Source of the DNA: an uncultured Bacillota bacterium
Lineage (GTDB): Bacteria > Bacillota_I > Bacilli_A > RFN20 > CAG-826
Direction: 5' to 3'
Assembly (NCBI GenBank): GCA_949287245.1
Contig: CASEFL010000002.1
Coordinates: forward strand, 16,975 to 80,974
Length of the DNA: 64,000 bases
Shown: piece after piece, positions 33,835-42,459 of the stretch
Numbering within the stretch: position 1 is the stretch's first letter
How the letters are laid out: each line of letters begins with the position of its first letter
Position numbers and translations under genes: made by a program
Notes under the pieces: generated by a model
Seen by the model: only the letters and a program-made list of their open reading frames with translations
The model's database searches: none
What the model was told of the DNA's origin: nothing

Positions 33835-35217
33835 ATGAAGAAATATGCAATTATTTTAGCGGCAGGGAAAGGCTCAAGAATGAAGAGCCGCCGTGAAGAT
33901 ATTAGTAAAGTATCTTTCCCTCTTTTAGGAAGGCCATTGGTTAAATGGATAATTGAAGCTTTAAAGCCCTTAAATCCTGAAAAATTAATCGCCATTATCG
34001 GTTTTGGCGGGGCAACTTCCGAACCGATCGTTAAAGAAGATTGTGAAGTTGTTTGGCAAAAAGAGCAAAAAGGTGCAGGACATGCCGTAATGCAAGTTGC
34101 CCCTCTTTTAGAAGGAAAAGAAGGAGAAACTATTATTTGTTGTGGTGACACGCCATTAATTACGACAGAACTTTATGAAAATTTATTCAAAAAGCATGAA
34201 GAGGCTAACAATTCTTTAACCATTATGACTTCAATTTTAAAAGAGCCTCATGGATACGGAAGAATCGTGCGCAACCAAGAAGGAAATATTATTAAAATTA
34301 CTGAACAAAAAGATTGTGATGATGTTGCTGAGGCGATTAAGGAAGTTAATGCTGGCGTTTATGTTTTTGATAATAAAGAACTATTCGAAGCGCTTCATCA
34401 TATCAACACAAATAACGCTGCAGGGGAATATTATTTAACTGATGTTATCGAGATTTTTGCAAAAAAAGGACTTAAGGTCGGCTCTTTTGATGTAGAAGAT
34501 ATTAACGATACAATGGGAGTGAACGATCGTTATCAGTTATCTGTTGCAGAAAAATATCTAAAAGCAAGAATTAATAAAGAACACATGTTAAATGGTGTTA
34601 CTATCGAAGATTCTGACTCAGTTTTTATTGGTCCAGATGTCAAAATTGGCCCTGATACTATCATTAAACCTGGCTGTTATTTAATTGGAAAAACAGTAAT
34701 TGGTGAAGGGAATATTATTGGACCTAACACATATATTGAAGATTCTGTAATTGGTCACGAGAATTCCATCATAATTTCCCATTTAACAAACATTGTTATG
34801 GGAAACAACAATAAAATAGGCCCTTTTTTCCGTGCAAGAGAAGGCGCGGTTATTGGAGATAACACATCACTTGGTAATTACGTTGAAGTAAAGAAAAGTG
34901 TCCTTAGTAACGGCGTAAAAGCACACCATCTTACATATTTAGGGAATGCGCAAATTGGTGAAAATACCAATATTGGGTGTGGTGTCATAACAGCAAACTA
35001 TGACGGAAAAAACAAAAACAATACAAATATTGGAAAAAATGTATTTATCGGTTGCGACTCAACGTTGATAGCTCCTATTAGCGTCGGTGATAATGCTTTA
35101 ATTGCCGCGGGATCCACAATCACAAAAGATGTTCCTGATAATGCTGCCGCTTTTGCTCGTGCGCGACAAGAAAATAAAGAAGACGATGCATTACGAATTC
35201 TAAATAAGAAAAAGTAA
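33835..35217 (+). CDS. glmU: Bifunctional UDP-N-acetylglucosamine pyrophosphorylase/glucosamine-1-phosphate N-acetyltransferase
   Basis: The 460-residue enzyme makes UDP-GlcNAc for peptidoglycan and other wall polymers. The N-terminal nucleotidyltransferase has ILAAGKGSRMKS (Ser where most have Thr) and CCGDTPLI. The C-terminal half is a left-handed beta-helix of hexapeptide repeats with FFRAREGAVIGDNTSLGNYVEVKKS and NANYDG-type active-site residues (ITANYDGKNK). GAAAGG lies upstream of the ATG. Confidence 0.95.
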   Translation: MKKYAIILAAGKGSRMKSRREDISKVSFPLLGRPLVKWIIEALKPLNPEKLIAIIGFGGATSEPIVKEDCEVVWQKEQKGAGHAVMQVAPLLEGKEGETIICCGDTPLITTELYENLFKKHEEANNSLTIMTSILKEPHGYGRIVRNQEGNIIKITEQKDCDDVAEAIKEVNAGVYVFDNKELFEALHHINTNNAAGEYYLTDVIEIFAKKGLKVGSFDVEDINDTMGVNDRYQLSVAEKYLKARINKEHMLNGVTIEDSDSVFIGPDVKIGPDTIIKPGCYLIGKTVIGEGNIIGPNTYIEDSVIGHENSIIISHLTNIVMGNNNKIGPFFRAREGAVIGDNTSLGNYVEVKKSVLSNGVKAHHLTYLGNAQIGENTNIGCGVITANYDGKNKNNTNIGKNVFIGCDSTLIAPISVGDNALIAAGSTITKDVPDNAAAFARARQENKEDDALRILNKKK

Positions 35218-35221
35218 TTTG

Positions 35222-35338
35222 CGTTACAAAATTACATAATGTAACGTATTATGCGTTACATTTTTTATTTATATAATTATTAATTTTTCCTAGTAAAAAA
35301 CATTATTTTTATTGATATGTAACGTAAATAGCGTTACA
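35222..35338 (+). promoter_or_regulatory. Operator repeats (CGTTACA/TGTAACG) upstream of the RelB-like gene
   Basis: Five copies of the heptamer CGTTACA or its complement lie in 117 bp, at 35222, 35240, 35254, 35318 and 35332. Four form two identical inverted repeats, TGTAACG-N7-CGTTACA (35240-35260 and 35318-35338). The second fills the spacer and overlaps the -10 of the promoter. A sixth CGTTACA is at 35442 inside the gene. This is the layout expected for autorepression by a ribbon-helix-helix antitoxin. Confidence 0.8.
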
Positions 35339-35340
35339 TT
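35312..35340 (+). promoter_or_regulatory. Promoter of the RelB-like/macrodomain operon, leaderless type
   Basis: TTGATA (35312-35317), a 17-nt spacer and TACATT (35335-35340); exactly 6 nt later is ATG 35347. No ribosome binding site is present. The transcript probably begins at or beside the ATG. Confidence 0.75.
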
Positions 35341-35346
35341 AATCTT

Positions 35347-35625
35347 ATGAGTAAAACAACATTAAATTTACGGGTTGATGAGGACCTTAAAAAAGAAGCA
35401 GAAAAGGTTATAAAAAGACTAGGTTTATCAACAACAGCCTGCGTTACATTATTTTTAAAAGCTTTGGTAAGGGAAAAGAAAATTCCCTTTTCGATTTCTT
35501 CGGAGTCAAAACGCACCACAGCTATAACAAAGGAACGTACGGTTAAAACTCCGTCTAGTATCACAAAAGATGAAGAATCGAAGAAAGAAAAGCTAAGTTT
35601 AGCCAAAGCGATTGAATTGTTATGA
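35347..35625 (+). CDS. RelB/DinJ-type ribbon-helix-helix antitoxin-like protein
   Basis: A 92-residue protein whose first 45 residues (KTTLNLRVDEDLKKEAEKV, then LGLSTTACVTLFLKALV) match the DNA-binding ribbon-helix-helix of RelB/DinJ antitoxins. The C-terminal half is charged and probably disordered, as in antitoxins before toxin binding. The expected RelE/YafQ-type toxin is absent; the next gene, overlapping by 4 nt, is a macrodomain protein. The repeated operators upstream suggest autorepression. There is no Shine-Dalgarno. Confidence 0.85.
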   Translation: MSKTTLNLRVDEDLKKEAEKVIKRLGLSTTACVTLFLKALVREKKIPFSISSESKRTTAITKERTVKTPSSITKDEESKKEKLSLAKAIELL

Positions 35626-36413
35626 CCTTTTATGATGAATCTTTGCTTAATGAAATGATTTCCATTTTGCTTTCTCTTTATCCTAATTTTAGTTTTTTAA
35701 ATCGCTTATATCCGCAAACAATAAAAGGAAAGAGAGCGTTATTAAGAGGACTAATGAATTTAGTTCCTGCCCCTTTTTCTCATCAACGATTTTTTGATTT
35801 GGAAAATATTCTTTTAGAAAGTGAAAAAGAGGAGAAAGAAGCGGTAAATTCAATGTTTTTGCCAGCCTCTGCCTATGACAAAATCACCCAGTTTAAAGGG
35901 GATATTTGTTTATTAGAAGTAGATGCTATTGTTTGTTCGCATTCTGAGGAATTTTTAGGCTGCTTTGTGCCTGATCATTTTTGTTTAGAAAACAACATTC
36001 ATAGTGCGGCAGGAATTGAATTACGTAATGATTGTTATTTTATAAAGCAAAGCAATAAAAAGCATATGGTTCCAGGTTTTGTTGCGATTAGTGACGGTCA
36101 TCATTTGCGCGCTAAAAAAGTCATTCATGCACTTTTACCCAAGGCGGATAAACGACCAACAAATTTAGATTATCATCTATTAAAAGTGTGCTATGAAAAT
36201 ATTTTACGTTGTGCTTATCAAGAAAAAATTAAAACACTTGCTATTCCTACTCTTGGTACGGGGTCATCTGGTTTTCCTAAGAAAGAAGCTTTTTCTATCG
36301 CCTTTGATACAGTAGAAGACTTTTTATTAGAGAAAAAAGACGCACCTATCGTTATTTTTGTTACTTATACCTCTGAAGATCATAATATTGTGGAGGAAAG
36401 TATTGGCATCTAA
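35622..36413 (+). CDS. Zinc-type macrodomain protein with altered ADP-ribose loop
   Basis: The 263-residue protein has the layout of zinc-dependent macrodomain ADP-ribosyl hydrolases: a helical N-terminal region (1-85), then TQFKGDICLLEVDAIV, the zinc segment LGCFVPDHFCLENNIHSAAG (Cys, His, Cys kept) and the phosphate loop PTLGTGSSGFPKKEA. The loop that normally reads NAAN after VDAIV here reads CSHS, so the Asn residues used for ligand binding and catalysis are missing. It may bind rather than cleave ADP-ribose, or use another ligand. Its ATGA overlap with the RelB-like gene implies one functional unit. Confidence 0.8.
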   Translation: MTFYDESLLNEMISILLSLYPNFSFLNRLYPQTIKGKRALLRGLMNLVPAPFSHQRFFDLENILLESEKEEKEAVNSMFLPASAYDKITQFKGDICLLEVDAIVCSHSEEFLGCFVPDHFCLENNIHSAAGIELRNDCYFIKQSNKKHMVPGFVAISDGHHLRAKKVIHALLPKADKRPTNLDYHLLKVCYENILRCAYQEKIKTLAIPTLGTGSSGFPKKEAFSIAFDTVEDFLLEKKDAPIVIFVTYTSEDHNIVEESIGI

Positions 36414-36430
36414 GATTGGTTTATAAAAAA

Positions 36431-36463
36431 GAAAAACCTGCCCCTTTCGAGGCAGGTATTTTT
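36431..36463. terminator. Bidirectional terminator between the macrodomain gene and ppdK
   Basis: Arms ACCTGCC (36436-36442) and GGCAGGT (36451-36457) close an 8-nt loop, with an A-run on the left and ATTTTTAT on the right. It can serve both convergent genes. Confidence 0.85.
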
Positions 36464-36477
36464 ATAAGGAAAAGCGA

Positions 36478-39135
36478 TTACTTTTTGCTAGCACGCATCT
36501 TGAGGATGTTTGCTTGTGCTGCAGCAAGACGCGCAAGAGGTACACGGAATGGTGAACAGGAGACGTAATTGAGTCCTACGCCATCATAGAAGGCGATAGA
36601 AGCAGCATCTCCACCAGTTTCGCCACAAACTCCGACCACTAAGTCCTTACGGGTTGCGCGGCCTCTTTCAAAGGCCATCTTTACGAGTTCGCCAACACCT
36701 TCAACATCAATGGTTTGGAAGGGGTCGAATTCGTAAATCTTTCTATCGTAATAATAGGGTAAGAATTGACCAGCATCATCACGAGAGAAGCCCATGGTAA
36801 GTTGGGTAAGGTCGTTGGTACCAAAAGAGAAGAATTCTGCTTCTTTTGCGATATCTCCGGCACGGATACAAGCACGCGGAATTTCAATCATCGTTCCAAT
36901 CTTATAGGAAAGACGATGTCCTGCTTTGGTAAGTTCAGATTCAACAGCGGAGGTGACAACATCTTTCGCCCACTTGAATTCTTTTACTTCCCCTGCAAGA
37001 GGAATCATGATTTCCGGTTCCACATCGTGTCCAAGTTCCTTACTCGCTTTTAAGGCTGCTTGGATAATGGCTGTAGCTTGCATGCGATAAATCTCTGGAT
37101 AAGCAACACATAAACGGCAGCCACGGAAGCCCATCATAGGATTTGCTTGATGGAGTTGGTTGATACGATCTTTAACCTTATCTGTGCTTACTCCTAAGGC
37201 TTTTGCAATACCCTCGATTTTTTCAGTTTCATGAATTTCAGGAAGGAATTCATGGAGAGGTGGGTCAAGTAAACGGATGCAAACGTGGCTATCAGGATTT
37301 GCCATGTACATCGAATAGAAGTCTTCGACTTGATAGGGACGAAGTCTTTCTAAGGCTGCCTCTCTTTGTTCGGTTGTGTCGCTTAAAATCATACTTCTCA
37401 TATTGAGAATGCGATCATCAGCGAAGAACATCCGTTCTGTACGGCATAAACCAATACCTTCGGCACCAAATTTACGAGCATTTTCTGCATCCATGGGAGT
37501 GTTGCAGTTTGCACGAATCTTTAAGCGACGATATTTGTCGGCCCATGCCATCATGCGACCAAAGTCACCGCCAAGATCAGCGGGAACCATGGGGATTTCC
37601 CCTTCATAAACATTTCCAGTTGTGCCATCGACAGAGAAGACATCTTTTTCTGTGTAGACTTTATCACCAATTGTCATTGTCTTCTTGGTTTCATCGATAA
37701 TGGCGGCAGTGCAGCCAACAGTGCAGCATTTGCCCATCGAACGAGCAACAACGGCAGCGTGAGAAGTCATACCACCACGAGAAGTGATGATTGCCTCCGC
37801 ATTCACCATACCAATGATGTCTTCAGGAGAAGTTTCTGCACGGGCTAAAACAACTTTGCGCTTTGCATCGTGTTCCGCTTTTGCTTCTTCGGCTGTGAAG
37901 ACAAGGTGACCAGTTCCAGCACCAGGAGAGGCGGGAAGGCCAGTAATAATTGGTTTTAATTTCTTTAACGCTGCTTGATCAAAAGTGGGGTGGAGTAAGT
38001 CGTTGAGCATTTTTGGTTCAACGCGAAGAGTTGCTTCTTCTTCATCAATTAATCCTTCATCCACTAAATCACAAGCAATTTTTAAGGCTGCGCGAGCGGT
38101 TCTTTTTCCGTTCCGAGTTTGTAAGAAATAGAGTTTCCCTTTTTCAATGGTGTACTCCATATCTTGCATGTCTTTAAAGTAGTGCTCCATGTTTTTGATG
38201 GAAGCAATAAATTCTTTATAGACATCAGGCATTCTCTTTGCGAGCTCATCAATATGAAGAGGAGTACGGACACCTGCGACAACGTCTTCTCCTTGAGCGT
38301 TTGGTAAGAACTCTGCATAAATCTTATTCTCACCAGTGGATGGGTTACGGGAGAAGGCAACGCCAGTTCCGCAATCTTCACCCATGTTACCAAAGACCAT
38401 TGTTTGGACGTTAACGGCGGTGCCCCAGCTATAAGGAATGCCGTTCATTTGTCGATAGACATTGGCCCGTTCGTTATCCCAACTACGGAAGACTGCAGCA
38501 ACAGCTTCTTTTAATTGGGTATAAGGATCTGTGGGGAAGTCCTCACCAAATACGTTTTTATAGTAGGCTTTATATTTTGCTACCAAATCTTTTAATTGTT
38601 CGGCAGTAACTTCGGTATCAAGTTTATAGCCGTGTTCTTTCTTAATGTCATCAAGCATCTTGTCCATATCGGTACGTGGATGGCCTTTTGCAATGTTTGT
38701 AAACATTAAGATGAAACGGCGATAAGAGTCATAAGCAAATCTTTCATTGCCTGTTGCTTTTACCATAGCCGCACAAGTCTCGTCATTTAATCCAAGGTTA
38801 AGGATGGTGTCCATCATACCGGGCATGGAAACACGTGCACCAGAACGGACAGAGACGAGTAGTGGCATACCATTGCCACCAAATTCTTTTCCTGAAATCT
38901 TTTCGATTTCGTGGATATGAGCGACAACATCGCTCCAAACCTCATCAGGGATTTTCTTTCCTGATTCATAGTAGAGGTTGCAGGCTTCTGTAGAGATGGT
39001 GAAGCCACCAGGGATATTCATTCCTGCAGCGGTCATCTCGGCGAGCCCGGCTCCTTTTCCTCCAAGAATGTCTTTTCCGAGTTTTTTCTCGTGAGCTTCT
39101 TTGAAGGAGAAGACATACTGCTTCTTGTCTGCCAT
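36478..39135 (-). CDS. ppdK: Pyruvate, phosphate dikinase
   Basis: The 885-residue enzyme interconverts pyruvate, ATP and Pi with PEP, AMP and PPi. It has the ATP-grasp N-terminal part (LGGKGAGLAEM), the phosphohistidine swivel domain (GGMTSHAAVVARSMGKCCTVG) and the PEP-binding barrel ending in FGTNDLTQLTMG and GVCGETGGD. ATG 39135 is set by AGGAGG 5 nt upstream; the open frame runs 48 codons further but into promoter DNA. It points against the replication direction and has its own promoter. In fermenting Firmicutes it can run in the glycolytic direction. Confidence 0.96.
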   Translation of the reverse strand: MADKKQYVFSFKEAHEKKLGKDILGGKGAGLAEMTAAGMNIPGGFTISTEACNLYYESGKKIPDEVWSDVVAHIHEIEKISGKEFGGNGMPLLVSVRSGARVSMPGMMDTILNLGLNDETCAAMVKATGNERFAYDSYRRFILMFTNIAKGHPRTDMDKMLDDIKKEHGYKLDTEVTAEQLKDLVAKYKAYYKNVFGEDFPTDPYTQLKEAVAAVFRSWDNERANVYRQMNGIPYSWGTAVNVQTMVFGNMGEDCGTGVAFSRNPSTGENKIYAEFLPNAQGEDVVAGVRTPLHIDELAKRMPDVYKEFIASIKNMEHYFKDMQDMEYTIEKGKLYFLQTRNGKRTARAALKIACDLVDEGLIDEEEATLRVEPKMLNDLLHPTFDQAALKKLKPIITGLPASPGAGTGHLVFTAEEAKAEHDAKRKVVLARAETSPEDIIGMVNAEAIITSRGGMTSHAAVVARSMGKCCTVGCTAAIIDETKKTMTIGDKVYTEKDVFSVDGTTGNVYEGEIPMVPADLGGDFGRMMAWADKYRRLKIRANCNTPMDAENARKFGAEGIGLCRTERMFFADDRILNMRSMILSDTTEQREAALERLRPYQVEDFYSMYMANPDSHVCIRLLDPPLHEFLPEIHETEKIEGIAKALGVSTDKVKDRINQLHQANPMMGFRGCRLCVAYPEIYRMQATAIIQAALKASKELGHDVEPEIMIPLAGEVKEFKWAKDVVTSAVESELTKAGHRLSYKIGTMIEIPRACIRAGDIAKEAEFFSFGTNDLTQLTMGFSRDDAGQFLPYYYDRKIYEFDPFQTIDVEGVGELVKMAFERGRATRKDLVVGVCGETGGDAASIAFYDGVGLNYVSCSPFRVPLARLAAAQANILKMRASKK

Positions 39136-39187
39136 TGATTCCTCCTGAGACAAATAAATTATCGTGGGTAAACACCCAGCGCGTATA

Positions 39188-39216
39188 AATATACCATGTG
39201 CGCGCGTGAATGGGAA
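39188..39216 (-). promoter_or_regulatory. Promoter of ppdK
   Basis: On the minus strand TTCCCA (39211-39216), a 17-nt spacer ending in TGG, and TATATT (39188-39193), an extended -10. The leader contains a small hairpin (GGGTGTTTACCC) before the AGGAGG site. Confidence 0.65.
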
Positions 39217-39232
39217 AAAGAACTCCCATCTA

Positions 39233-39262
39233 TTGCGTATTTTCTTTCTTTGTTGGTAAATA
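39233..39262 (+). promoter_or_regulatory. Promoter of the FGGY kinase gene
   Basis: TTGCGT (39233-39238), an 18-nt spacer ending in TGG, and TAAATA (39257-39262). A TTAGGAG ribosome binding site follows. It is divergent from the ppdK promoter 17 bp away. Confidence 0.6.
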
Positions 39263-39284
39263 GTAGAGGTTAGGAGCAAAGATT

Positions 39285-40865
39285 ATGAAAGATGCCCTAT
39301 TTCTTACCATTGATTTTGGAACGCAAAGTGTTCGCGTCGGGCTTTTTGATAAAAAAGGTCATCAGGTGGCGATAGAAAAGGAAGAATATCAACCACCCTA
39401 TTTCAGCAAAATGCCGAATTACGCTGAACAAAACGTTGATACGTATTTGGAATATTTATCAAAGGCGTCGCATCGGTTAATGAAAAATCACAAGGAGAAA
39501 ATTCCTTTGATTGTGGGAACCACGCTTTCTTGTTTTCGTGATACCGCTGTTTTGCTTGATAAAGAGAAAAAGCCATTAAGACCATGTATTCTTTGGCTTG
39601 ATCAACGAATGGCGGAAAATTCTAAGCCTTTACCCTTTTTCTCGCGCCTTGCATTCTCGCTTGTGGGAATGACAGATACTGCGAACTTTAATCGTGCGCG
39701 TTGTGTGGCAAATTGGATTAGAGAAAACGAGCCAGATATTTGGAAAAAAGTTGATAAATATGTTGGGATTTCTACTTATTTTATTTACTCTTTAACGGGT
39801 AATTTGGTTGATTCTGCTAGTGCTTTAGCAGGGCATTATCCCATCGATATGAAAAAACAAAGATGGTATAAAAATCCAATGCATCACTTAAAGGGGCAAA
39901 TTTTTGGAATTGAAGAATATATGCTTCCTAAACTGGTTCCTTCAGGGACAATGGTAGGTAAAATTACGAAAGATGCCGCGATAAAGTTTGGTTTTCCTGA
40001 AGGCCTACCTTTATATATGGCAGGAAGCGATAAATCTTGCGAAACATTAGGTCTTGGGGTCATTGATGATACTAACGCTGCTGTTTCTTATGGGACAGCA
40101 TCAACAATTGAAACAACACGTGATTCTTATGCGGTAAGTGAGCCGTTTTTACCGGGATATCCTTCTTGTGTTCCTGGATATTACAACATGGACATTCAAG
40201 TATATCGAGGATATTGGATGATTAACTGGTTTTTAAATGAATTTGGAGGAAGAAAATTAGGGCCGAATCTCGAAGGTCCTTCCGCGGTAGATTTTGATAA
40301 AAAATTACCTTTAGTTTCTCCTGGCTCTGATGGATTAGTTTTACAACCTTATTGGGGGCCTCCTCTTTCGCGTCCTTTGGCCAAAGGGGCAATTATCGGT
40401 TTTTCTGATTCGATTACCCAAGAACATTTTTATCGTGCGATTGTAGAAGGAATTGGTTATGCCCTTCGCGAAGGTTTAGAAAAGTTTGAAAGAAAACTTC
40501 ATCATCGGATTCCGGCTTTAAGGGTATCTGGAGGGGGATCACGTTCTGATGAAATTTGTCAAATTACCGCGGATATTTTTGGAAAGCCAGTAACGCGGGT
40601 GCAAACTTATGAATCTTCTTCTTTAGGGGCCGCTATTGCGGGTTTCCTTGCCGCAGGAGAATTTCAAAATTTAAAAGAAGCTGTTTCTTCGATGGTTGAA
40701 ACACGCGAAACTTTTTATCCTAACGAAGAAATTCATGAGAAATATAACTTCTTATATGAGAATGTTTATTTGAGACTTTATCCTCGTTTAAAAAGCATTT
40801 ATCGCGAAATTAAAAATTTCAATTTTCGTGAAGAAAAAGAGGGAATTGCAGGGAAAAAGCAATAA
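39285..40865 (+). CDS. FGGY-family carbohydrate kinase
   Basis: The 526-residue kinase has the two-domain actin-like fold of the FGGY family: IDFGTQSVRVGLFD (phosphate 1 loop), TTLSCFRDTAVLLD, the connecting AGSDKSCETLGLG and SYGTASTIE, and the C-terminal LRVSGGGSRSDEICQITADIFGKPV signature. Relatives phosphorylate xylulose, glycerol, gluconate or similar sugars. I cannot choose the substrate; no sugar isomerase or transporter is adjacent. TTAGGAG precedes the ATG. It converges on the DUF368 gene with a 1-nt gap. Confidence 0.85.
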   Translation: MKDALFLTIDFGTQSVRVGLFDKKGHQVAIEKEEYQPPYFSKMPNYAEQNVDTYLEYLSKASHRLMKNHKEKIPLIVGTTLSCFRDTAVLLDKEKKPLRPCILWLDQRMAENSKPLPFFSRLAFSLVGMTDTANFNRARCVANWIRENEPDIWKKVDKYVGISTYFIYSLTGNLVDSASALAGHYPIDMKKQRWYKNPMHHLKGQIFGIEEYMLPKLVPSGTMVGKITKDAAIKFGFPEGLPLYMAGSDKSCETLGLGVIDDTNAAVSYGTASTIETTRDSYAVSEPFLPGYPSCVPGYYNMDIQVYRGYWMINWFLNEFGGRKLGPNLEGPSAVDFDKKLPLVSPGSDGLVLQPYWGPPLSRPLAKGAIIGFSDSITQEHFYRAIVEGIGYALREGLEKFERKLHHRIPALRVSGGGSRSDEICQITADIFGKPVTRVQTYESSSLGAAIAGFLAAGEFQNLKEAVSSMVETRETFYPNEEIHEKYNFLYENVYLRLYPRLKSIYREIKNFNFREEKEGIAGKKQ

Positions 40866-40866
40866 T

Positions 40867-41841
40867 TTATTGGTGATTAGCAGGTTCATCTAGAGAAACA
40901 TCTATGCTTTGAGCCTGCTTTTTTATTACTTTTTTGGACACAAAATAAAAGCCAATTGCTGCGGCAATTAAAAGAATTGCGCCAAGGAGATATTCCCACC
41001 ATGGAGTTATTTGGTATATCCAAGTAACGCCTCCATTTTCCGCAAGAGTTACTACGTCTTGATTTAAATACATCGCAGGAATACTGCCTAAAACGAATCC
41101 TAAAACAACCTCAAAAGTCTTTTGTCGGTGATTCGTAATAAGGGAATTCATGATTTTTGAAGAGGCAATTGCGCCTAAAACAATGCCCAAAAGCAAACAA
41201 AGGGTAATTCCCGTTCCTGAAGGAATTCTCTCAATATTGTGGAAAATGGAATTTTCACCTAAATAAATATCCGCGGTTGGTTGATATAAGCCAAAAATAT
41301 GAAGAATCATCGCGCCAGAAATACCAGGAACGATACAAGCGGCCATCGCGACAAAACCAACAAGAATAACCAAAGGGTAAATCCACCATAAGCCTTCGAC
41401 AAAATACTGTTCTAAATCAAAATGCCAATAAATCTTTGATAATAAGGAGAGAATTCCAATACCTGATGCAAGAAGAAAACCTAATACCAATAAAACATAA
41501 TCTTTCGTTTTCATTTCTTTAAAAGAAAGCTCACGGGTGATGATAGGAAGCGTGCCTAAAAGCAAACCGGTAAAAAGGCAAGAAATCGCAAAAGGGGCTA
41601 AGTTATAACCAAAATGAACCGCAATTAAAAGCGTAATTGCAGAAAGCACTGCTCCTAAACAAATAGGAATTAACGTCATTGCTGCTTTTTTAAAATCCGT
41701 GCGTAAGCGAGAAATATTACCTACTAATTTTTCATAAATACCCACAACAATCGCCATTGTTCCGGCAGAAACTCCCGGCACCATTCCTAAGCCAAAAGAG
41801 GTGCCACGGATAAAATCACTAAACCATTCTTTCTTATTCAT
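40867..41841 (-). CDS. DUF368 (PopT-type) polyprenyl-phosphate transporter
   Basis: The 324-residue membrane protein has about nine helices and the DUF368 N-terminal signature FIRGTSFGLGMVPGVSAGTMAIVVGIYEKL, with a repeat-like ACIVPGISGAMILHIFGLY in the middle. DUF368 members such as PopT recycle undecaprenyl phosphate across the membrane for wall synthesis. ATG 41841 starts the conserved region; the frame is open 12 codons further. No ribosome binding site is clear, and TATCAT lies 7 nt upstream. Confidence 0.85.
   Translation of the reverse strand: MNKKEWFSDFIRGTSFGLGMVPGVSAGTMAIVVGIYEKLVGNISRLRTDFKKAAMTLIPICLGAVLSAITLLIAVHFGYNLAPFAISCLFTGLLLGTLPIITRELSFKEMKTKDYVLLVLGFLLASGIGILSLLSKIYWHFDLEQYFVEGLWWIYPLVILVGFVAMAACIVPGISGAMILHIFGLYQPTADIYLGENSIFHNIERIPSGTGITLCLLLGIVLGAIASSKIMNSLITNHRQKTFEVVLGFVLGSIPAMYLNQDVVTLAENGGVTWIYQITPWWEYLLGAILLIAAAIGFYFVSKKVIKKQAQSIDVSLDEPANHQ
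40879..40925 (+). terminator. Probable terminator of the FGGY kinase, inside the convergent DUF368 gene
   Basis: AGCAGG (40879-40884) pairs with CCTGCT (40914-40919), a stem that can be lengthened by a few pairs, and is followed by TTTTTTATT. The loop is long (about 29 nt), so efficiency is uncertain. It lies in the 3' coding end of the opposite gene. Confidence 0.45.
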
Positions 41842-41848
41842 AGGCAAC

Positions 41849-41854
41849 ATGATA
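41849..41854 (-). promoter_or_regulatory. Putative -10 of the DUF368 gene, leaderless type
   Basis: TATCAT on the minus strand ends 7 nt before ATG 41841, and no ribosome binding site is present. The element lies inside the alternative N-terminal extension of the frame, which argues against that extension. Confidence 0.35.
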
Positions 41855-41884
41855 ATGAGAATTAAGCGGAAATCCATAAATAAG

Positions 41885-41893
41885 TGATAAAAT
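41885..41893 (+). promoter_or_regulatory. Extended -10 of the flavodoxin gene, leaderless type
   Basis: TGA-TAAAAT ends 7 nt before ATG 41901. The intervening CTCTTTC is not a ribosome binding site. Confidence 0.5.
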
Positions 41894-41900
41894 CTCTTTC

Positions 41901-42455
41901 ATGAAAACGTTAATTCTTTATAAAAGTAATCAAGGGAATACAGAAAAGTATGCCCAGGCCATTGGAGAAAGTGTGCGCGCTGATGTCATGAAACTTTCTC
42001 GTAAAGGTCTTAAAATGTGCAAAAACTATGACACAATTGTTTTTGGTGGTTGGGTCCGAGGAGGGGTGATTCAAGGACTCGATGATTTTTTGGCAATTTA
42101 CGATGAAATTGATGACAAAAACCTTATCGTTTTTGCGGTAGGAATGTCCGTGCCAACAAAAAACGGTCGTCAAGATTTAATCAGCCGCAATTTGTTAGAC
42201 CTTTATCATTTGCGGTTTTATCAATTCCGAGGTTCCTTTGATTATAAAAAATTAAAATTTCCTCAAAATATTATGATGAGAAAATCAATCGAGATGTCTT
42301 TAAAAGACCCATCGATCACTCCAGAAAGCGATCCTCACGTTTTAGCTTCTCTTCTTGATCACCCCTTAGAATATTACGATCAAGAGAAAGTTGACCGCGT
42401 AATTTCAGTTCTTCATATGATTGAAGCAGAAGAAATCGATTCAAAGAAAGCATAA
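41901..42455 (+). CDS. Flavodoxin-domain protein
   Basis: The 184-residue protein begins KTLILYKSNQGNTEKYAQAIGE, with the FMN phosphate loop S-N-Q-G-N-T, and continues with FGGWVRGGVIQGLDDFL, the second FMN-contacting region. The pattern is that of the Flavodoxin_5/HemG-like group, an electron carrier or small FMN oxidoreductase. The C-terminal 60 residues go beyond the core. The start has no Shine-Dalgarno and an extended -10 7 nt upstream. Its stop falls 5 nt before the pth start. Confidence 0.8.
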   Translation: MKTLILYKSNQGNTEKYAQAIGESVRADVMKLSRKGLKMCKNYDTIVFGGWVRGGVIQGLDDFLAIYDEIDDKNLIVFAVGMSVPTKNGRQDLISRNLLDLYHLRFYQFRGSFDYKKLKFPQNIMMRKSIEMSLKDPSITPESDPHVLASLLDHPLEYYDQEKVDRVISVLHMIEAEEIDSKKA

Positions 42456-42459
42456 GAAA

